This document shows positions 58,398-64,000 of a DNA stretch of 64,000 nucleotides, piece by piece (the stretch's first letter is position 1; every line of letters starts with the position of its first letter). The position numbers and the translations under genes are program-made. The DNA is taken from positions 280,501 through 344,500 of the forward strand of contig OY754971.1 of assembly GCA_963576475.1 (NCBI GenBank), given 5' to 3'. The stretch is from Molanna angustata. Lineage: Eukaryota > Arthropoda > Insecta > Trichoptera > Molannidae. The notes under the pieces were generated by a model. That model saw only the letters and a list, made by a program, of their open reading frames with translations. It did not search any database and was not told the origin of the DNA.

Positions 58398-58933
58398 GAT
58401 TACACATTCAATAAACTTTTAACATTTCATTACATTTATGATTTATAATAAACAAAAATATGACATGCATAGTAGACAAAAATCCTTAATAAAATATGTT
58501 CAAAATTAGATACGATCTAACACATGAAACAAAAGTCATTCATATTTATATAGTTTAAAACTCTAAATCAATTAAATCGAAGAATATTTATGAAAACACC
58601 TAAAAATTCCACTATAAAAAAGTATCAAACTTTGAAGAACTTTACGCAAGTCTCATAAATTGACCAAAATTGTCATTCAACATAGAAAAGTTTCACAAAA
58701 TATGAAAATATTGTCAAAAAGAAAATCATAGAAAAATGCTGCGTTGCGTGTCAAAATCAATATTGCCACTTAAATTATAGTCAAAAATCGGGGAAAATTT
58801 TCTTTATGTTTGAAGTAGTGTCCCGAGAGACCCGTAATAAATCTTTTCTAGTATTAACAATAGAGATAATGTTAAATTAAAGTAACACAATGAAATTGGG
58901 TTTTTTCCATTATAATTTATGACAGTATTTCAA

Positions 58934-59278
58934 TCACAATAAAGTATAATTAACGCTACAATAAAGTATACCCGCATTTCTCGTTCCCGGAGAAATATCG
59001 ATCAGTCTCGCTTCACAACGACAGGCGTGGACGTAACACTGGGAGTGCCGAAACGGATTTTCGCAGCACCATTCGACGAGAGAGCCTTTCTGGACCATGG
59101 CGAATGCTGAGTTTGGAAAGTGCTCCAAACGCTGTTGAGTCGCGCTGGACCCTGGAGCAACGACCTGCATCTCCTTGAGATTAGCCTCGACGTTGTTCGC
59201 TTCTGACGCAGCTATATACTGGGACCCGACGATGCTTTCGTCGATAGCCTTTGCCCTTTTTTCTTTGCCTTTAATCAT
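58934..59278 (-). CDS. Orphan 114-codon ORF with Cys-rich C-terminal part
   Basis: I do not recognise this protein. The ATG has a good insect context (ATCACAATG) and the GC content is clearly higher than the flanks. The N-terminus is basic (MIKGKEKRAKAID). A polar middle follows, then a Cys-rich segment, VEWCCENPFRHSQCYVHACR, with five Cys and two His in about 20 residues. There is no signal peptide. It may be a single-exon gene ending at TAA, or a first exon: a donor-like G|GTATAC at 58972/58971 would cut off the last 12 codons. It lies 537 nt upstream of the frtz start on the same strand and 730 nt from the start of the divergent TMEM87-like gene. Coding status is likely; function is unknown. 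Confidence 0.6.
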   Translation of the reverse strand: MIKGKEKRAKAIDESIVGSQYIAASEANNVEANLKEMQVVAPGSSATQQRLEHFPNSAFAMVQKGSLVEWCCENPFRHSQCYVHACRCEARLIDISPGTRNAGILYCSVNYTLL

Positions 59279-60009
59279 TGTGATGTCTAGTTTTATTTTT
59301 TTGACAGTTATTTTTCAATTTTACTAGGTGACGCGGCCTAAATCCGTTCCGACGTTTTATTCTAGTCTTAACTTTGCTAAATACAGTCGGACCGTAATTT
59401 GCGGTGAGAGTTTTATGTGAGTTTTTTTCGACATTTTACATTAAAAATGAGCTCCTCCTCCAACTTACTGTGATGAGAATATCAGTAGCATATTGAATCT
59501 GACGCGTGTCGAACGGTTTTCTAGTTGTTTGATCGTTTATAGTCTAGCTGGGGCCTTTCGGCGGCTCAGCATGTTATTTATACGAGTAGTGATTTTAGAA
59601 TAACAAATAAGTTTCTATCGTGTCTACGGGGGTGAGTAAAAGTTTTACTTTTAGTAGTATAGTTTTATTTTTTTTACTTACTCGCGGCACATTCTTTCTT
59701 CCCCACCATATTAAATTGTTTAATCGGTATTTATTTCATTTTTCCACGCTTTCCTCGAAAAATCAAACTATGTGAATTAATTACAATGTGAACTAAATAA
59801 TTTCCGAATCATTGATCCAAGTTATCATTTTTTTTGACATTATTATTTTCCAATTTATGGATTTTTTTTATATTAATCAAATAATCTTTAAAATCCAATG
59901 ATTAATGTCAAAATGAGCACGAAATGATCTATTTTCAAAAAATCTTCTAAATTGTCTTTGGCCTTCTGATGCGTCAAAAATTTTGTCTGAGGATGTGGAG
60001 GATGTAAAC
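59279..60009. promoter_or_regulatory. Divergent intergenic region between the orphan ORF (-) and TMEM87-like gene (+)
   Basis: This 731-bp gap separates two start codons pointing away from each other. It is free of recognisable repeats, which is unusual for this window. Its GC is raised around 59330-59640, with CGACG/CGCGG-type words. A bidirectional promoter is inferred from position; I see no clear TATA or initiator that decides a start site. Confidence 0.45.
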
Positions 60010-60105
60010 ATGTCGAATTTAGCGGTCGTGTTATCGTTTTTATTAATATCTTCGTCATGTCAGGCTTTTCCCGATCCAGGAAAATGGGACGTGACAATGT
60101 CAGAG
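60010..60105 (+). CDS. TMEM87-like exon 1 (signal peptide)
   Basis: The 32 codons from ATG (context AAACATG) to SEG-type donor GAG|GTATAA encode a hydrophobic signal sequence with a likely cleavage after SCQA. The mature N-terminus FPDPGKWDV follows. The exon ends in phase 0. Confidence 0.68.
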
Positions 60106-63100
60106 GTATAACTTTACAAGTCAATCATTTTACAAAGAATATTTTTCGCTCTAATTTGTAAAAGTTCTTATCTACATCGCCCTTTTTCATTTCAGTCCAA
60201 CACGTACATCAGTATAGCGAAATCACTTTACAAGAATTCACAAATATTAGTCCAAGGTAAAGTATCCACTAATTTATCATAAATCCGTTTGTTACTTTCA
60301 GTTAAATAACTTAAATTCATAATTTTATTCAAGGTTAGTTGAATGTTCTTTCAGATTTTTAAGTGTTTTTGATTATTATGTTTAATTCAGTGACATGTGA
60401 TCCCATTCATCCCGGCATGAACATCACCATCCAATGGACCTTGATACAGACGTTGTGTTGGGAAGACTTCTATAGAAGCCGACCCAGTGTAAGTTTTTTC
60501 TACATTATTTTATTTTGAGATTTTTTAAAATTTAAAATTGTGTAACAGGCAAACTTTTGTAGCTAAATAATAGAGGGTCTTTCTTCTTTAACTGTTTGTA
60601 TGCTTAAGGGTTTTAGCTACAGTCAATTAAAATTGCTATGAGAAATTAAAAATATATTAATAGCTTTACAAATTTAAGTATAGAAATTACAAAAAATCAC
60701 TTATTTACTATTTTTTTCATATCTTCAATATTATAACACAAAATTTCAGAAATTGTTTTCACGTTTTGTCACAATTGCGTTTTCCAATACAGGTGCTCTA
60801 TGCACACCTCTTTTACAAAAGTTACAAATTAGTCAGGAAAGCTTTGGATTATACTGCATACAACACATTTGTGCAATTTCGTACGAGGTATTTTTTATAG
60901 TTTGAATCTTTGGCTAGATGGGGAAGATGTTTCAATTGATTTTTTTGCTTTTTGGTCTTTTTGTCTCGATGCAAACACATTAAAATATCTTTAGTCTTGA
61001 AATATTTTGTTACACCAACATTCATTTTTTTGCTACAGTGGAAATTAAACGGTCCTAGCTAATTTAAACTTTTATATGATGTCAATATTTTCGATAAAAC
61101 TCGCAAAACAGCAAGTACTGCGCTACAGTCGCAATGACGCAATTGTCATTACAAGGACTGATCGTGAATTTGAAGTAATATGTATTTGTCACTATACTGA
61201 CAAATCTCACTCAAACAGTCAATGCTGTTATACAAAGATTTTGATACATTTTCATGTAATAAAAATTATTAATTCTGTGTCACATTACATATGTAGAATG
61301 ACAGTCAGTGTTAATTCTGTGTCACATTACATATGTAGAATGACAGTCAGTGTTAATTCTGTGTCACATTACATATGTAGAATGACAGTCAGTGTTAATT
61401 CTGTGTCACATTACATATGTAGAATGACAGTCAGTGTTAATTCTGTGTCACATTACATATGTAGAATGACAGTCAGTGTTAATTCTGTGTCACATTACAT
61501 ATGTAGAATGACAGTCAGTGTTAATTCTGTGTCACATTACATATGTAGAATGACAGTCAGTGTTAATTCTGTGTCACATTACATATGTAGAATGACAGTC
61601 AGTGTTAATTCTGTGTCACATTACATATGTAGAATGACAGTCAGTGTTAATTCTGTGTCACATTACATATGTAGAATGACAGTCAGTGTTAATTCTGTGT
61701 CACATTACATATGTAGAATGACAGTCAGTGTTAATTCTGTGTCACATTACATATGTAGAATGACAGTCAGTGTTAATTCTGTGTCACATTACATATGTAG
61801 AATGACAGTCAGTGTTAATTCTGTGTCACATTACATATGTAGAATGACAGTCAGTGTTAATTCTGTGTCACATTACATATGTAGAATGACAGTCAGTGTT
61901 AATAAAATGAGAAAAATTGTTTTTTATATCTAGCCTATTTTACTGTTTGGTTAGTTTAAATTATTGCAACTTGCTCATGAGAGTTGCATAGATTGAGTAA
62001 ATATAGAATAGAAACAACCTTTGGAGATTCTGATTTACTACCACCTGAAGTGACACAGATGGACAACTTAGCCCTATTCAGGAAACACCTGAAAACTCAC
62101 CTCTTCCGCGAGTCTTAAAAAAAAACAACTTACAATCTATTCAAAGCACCTTTATGGCAAACGTCCACACAATAGCAGCGGATGCAGCCCATTAGATGGA
62201 TAGGAATTTATGCGCGCGCATCGGATCGTCGGCAATAACAACGTTGTTGCTAGGAAACGAAAATCTGATCCGTCCGTTGAGCCTCTGAACATCATGCTTT
62301 GAGGTGAGGTTATCACAAAAACGGCGCTATATAAGTCATTTTCGTTTATTATTAGTACAATCTGGCACTAATGAAGACGTATGTTTATGTAGGAAAAATG
62401 AGTAATAAAAAAACTGGAGCCCCTGAGGTTTAAGGTACTTTCGGGAAAGACTGAACTGAGGACTCAACTCCGTTTGGTCCAGAATTGATTCTTGACTCCT
62501 GAACGCAATGCAGTTAGGAGTGGATACCCGAATCGCTTCCTAAATTGTAACATGTTAGCGATCAATTCCGAAGATTGAAAACAAGGTCACCAGGACAGAT
62601 TCTGTCCACTAAGTAAAGTGAAGCCTTATTTAGTTTAAATTCATAAACTGATCTTAGCTTATCAAGTCACAATAAGAAGATGACGTATTCACAGTGGGGG
62701 ATTACTAAATACTCGGGTGCATGTATCAAATTAAATATTTACAGTCAGTGAGTAAATTAAGCAGAGAGTAAGGAAACACATTAGGTACACTTACATTCGA
62801 TATATTGCGTTACACCTGATTTTTTCACACGAAATAAAATAAATCAATGTTCAGTACATTAACAATAAAATTTAAACAATAAAAAATAACTGTTTGTAAA
62901 TTGAAAAATAGCATGCGCGCAAATAAAAGTTTCACTAGTAGACCAGGTACTAAAAGAGATGATGAATGCATCGGAAGTTTGCTCATATACCTCACCCCCG
63001 AGGCTCATTAACAAACACAGGGTCATTGATCACCCTGTTACTATGTACTATTCTGGGTAGATACATATGATTATAAAGAATATTGTTGTACAGCCGATAC

Positions 63101-64000
63101 TAGTGGTCGATGACCTCCCCTCGCATATTTATAACTACTTGCAGACGGATGTACTTTCTAAGTACCTATGTTGGCGAGTTCGCCACATATGTAAATATTA
63201 GCACCTAGTTTTTTAATTAAATTCACAATACATATTATACAAAATATAAAACAATCAAACTATATAGGGAAGATGCACAGTAAGAAAAAACATATTTCCC
63301 TTTACCAGAGTGCAAGCATTCGTGTGTAAAGGAGACAATTTAATACAGAAGACATAAAATATTATACATACATAATTATTTTCTATACAAAAAGAAGTTA
63401 ATATAATTTACGTATCAGTCAAATAATAAGTTTAATTTATTCTTTATTTTTCTTTTAATATCATTATAATATTCAATTGCCAGTCTCAAATCTGTTTCAA
63501 GTTGGTTGAACCACACCACCCCATTTTAAGTGTAGTAGTGGTGTGCAAAACTTGTATGTGTTAAAGGGTACACATTTGACCCATAAGTTGTTTATAAATA
63601 ATATTAAATCAATATTTTTTTAAATAATCCATAGTGCTGGACTTTACTGGATATGCCGGTTTAATGACAAGAAAATTTAGTTATCATGTAACAGTTAATA
63701 ATTTCATATTGTTATCCCAAAATATCTTTAATATTTTCAGCCTAGAGGGGGGGAGTGAATTGTGCACACATGTGATCAAACCAATCAGAAGCAATAAACC
63801 CATATTTGTCTTACCCGCCCCCGCATACTATTTGTAGATGTTTAGCGATAAATATAATATGATGATGATGTTACTAATGATTTTATTTGTTTAGTACATG
63901 TTTGAAGGATCATCCGAGGCGACAGGAGACAACAGAAGTGTGGTGGTACTAGTCTCTCCCAATGTCCACAAAACATGCGCCCTCGGCTCACATATTATAC
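60010..64000 (+). CDS. TMEM87-like (GOST family) membrane protein, 5' exons only; runs off the right edge
   Basis: Exons 60010-60105, 60196-60256, 60391-60488 and 60793-60887 join in consistent phases (0, 1, 0, 2) with standard splice sites. They encode about 117 residues. Seen: a signal peptide (LAVVLSFLLISSSCQA), then PGKWDVTMSESNTYISIAKS, LYKNSQILVQVTCDPIHPGM and NITIQWTLIQTLCWEDFY. The pattern KW...N.YISI.K.L.KN..I......CD...NITW.L....C...FY resembles the luminal N-terminus of human TMEM87A (KWHIP...NYFSFGKILFRNTTIFL). Known: TMEM87 proteins are Golgi seven-TM proteins with a GOLD-like luminal domain. The membrane part would lie beyond this window. The exon after 60887 is not resolved. 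Family call moderate. Confidence 0.6.
60196..60256 (+). CDS. TMEM87-like exon 2
   Basis: Encodes SNTYISIAKSLYKNSQILVQ. The acceptor is TTTCAG|T and the donor is AAG|GTAAAG. It runs from phase 0 to phase 1. It corresponds to the NYFSFGKILFRNTTIFL strand pair of TMEM87A. Confidence 0.68.
60391..60488 (+). CDS. TMEM87-like exon 3
   Basis: Encodes VTCDPIHPGMNITIQWTLIQ, then TLCWEDFYRSRPS. It has two Cys and one N-glycosylation sequon (NIT). The acceptor is ATTCAG|T and the donor is AGT|GTAAGT, a near-perfect consensus. It receives phase 1 and leaves in phase 0. Confidence 0.7.
60793..60887 (+). CDS. TMEM87-like exon 4
   Basis: Encodes VLYAHLFYKSYKLVRKALDY, then TAYNTFVQFRT. The acceptor is ATACAG|G and the donor is GAG|GTATTT. 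It leaves in phase 2. Confidence 0.66.
61271..61900. repeat. 42-bp minisatellite, exactly 15 copies, in an intron of the TMEM87-like gene
   Basis: Unit AATTCTGTGTCACATTACAT, ATGTAGAATGACAGTCAGTG and TT, with no variants seen. It generates the 285-codon plus-strand ORF 61076-61933 (repeating NSVSHYICRMTVSV). I treat that as non-coding because it lies between exons, lacks splice context, and no flanking codons look conserved. Confidence 0.97.
61985..62120 (+). pseudogene. Jockey-like RT C-terminal fragment
   Basis: The frame reads TFGDSDLLPPEVTQMDNLAL, then FRKHLKTHLFRES and stop. LPPE......L..FRK.LK.HLF is the usual last segment of such elements. It is only about 45 codons, a small relic in the intron. 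Confidence 0.6.
63260..63560 (-). mobile_element. LINE 3' end, inverted relative of 1480-1862
   Basis: The complement carries AATGGGGTGGTGTGGTTCAA, CCAACTTGAAACAGATTTGA, GACTGGCAATTGAATATTAT and CCTTTACACACGAATGCTTG, the same series as 1545-1770. No poly(A) remains at its end. Confidence 0.7.
63897..64000 (+). CDS. Candidate further exon of the TMEM87-like gene, cut by the window edge
   Basis: After TTGTTTAG|T a frame stays open to the edge: YMFEGSSEATGDNRSVVVLV, then SPNVHKTCALGSHII. Its composition looks protein-like and codon GC is raised. However, it needs incoming phase 0, while exon 4 ends in phase 2, so at least one exon must be missing between them or this is not an exon. The exact splice start is uncertain. 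Confidence 0.35.

Noticed and set aside
59888..60124. 78-codon minus ORF opposite TMEM87-like exon 1
   Set aside because: It is the antisense shadow of the signal-peptide exon.
63634..63837. 67-codon plus frame (…SLEGGSELCTHVIKPI…) as exon 5 of the TMEM87-like gene
   Set aside because: An acceptor-like TTTTCAG at about 63740 fits incoming phase 2, but no donor gives the phase needed by the 63897 stretch, the frame ends in TAG, and no family match was seen. Left undecided and not annotated.

Overview
This is eukaryotic, insect-type DNA, most probably from a moth or butterfly. It is AT-rich, it carries the short GTAGGTA/TACCTAC-type words that pepper lepidopteran genomes, and it is crowded with decayed RTE-like and Jockey/CR1-like LINE fragments, tRNA-derived SINEs, fold-back MITEs and minisatellites. 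There are no operons, tRNA or rRNA genes, and no CRISPR.

The only complete gene I can reconstruct is on the minus strand at 58397-38844. It has 16 coding exons whose splice phases all agree, and it encodes a predicted 918-residue ortholog of Fritz (frtz; vertebrate WDPCP), the WD-repeat planar cell polarity/ciliogenesis effector of the CPLANE complex. The start is fixed by an in-frame upstream stop. The end is fixed by a tiny last exon that encodes a C-terminus resembling that of human WDPCP. Upstream on the same strand lies a 114-codon orphan ORF (59278-58934) with a Cys-rich end. Diverging from it on the plus strand is the 5' end of a second gene (60010 to the right edge), a secreted/membrane protein whose first four exons look like the luminal N-terminus of the TMEM87 (GOST) family.

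Layout. 1-24.8 kb: a gene-poor graveyard of retroelement ends, MITEs and a 1.5 kb TIR DNA transposon, with a pair of nearly identical 1.5 kb inverted copies (3208-4719 and 14742-16254) and one isolated GC/CpG-rich island (about 17.8-18.4 kb). 24.8-28.1 kb: two arrays of a ~70 bp satellite facing each other. 28.8-30.1 kb: a hierarchical degenerate repeat. 30.2-31.2 and 39.1-40.1 kb: two inverted copies of a ~1 kb element whose end carries one unit of that satellite. 32.2-34.4 kb: a 48 bp satellite split by an ~815 bp MITE-like insertion. 34.4-38.8 kb: AT-rich sequence downstream of frtz. 38.8-58.4 kb: frtz, whose introns hold minisatellites of 40, 42, 33 and 30 bp plus SINE and LINE debris. 58.9-64 kb: the orphan ORF and the TMEM87-like gene, with a 15-copy 42 bp minisatellite in one of its introns.

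All protein assignments come from reading the translations against remembered family sequences. No search was run. Most other open frames in the window are repeat-derived or fortuitous.
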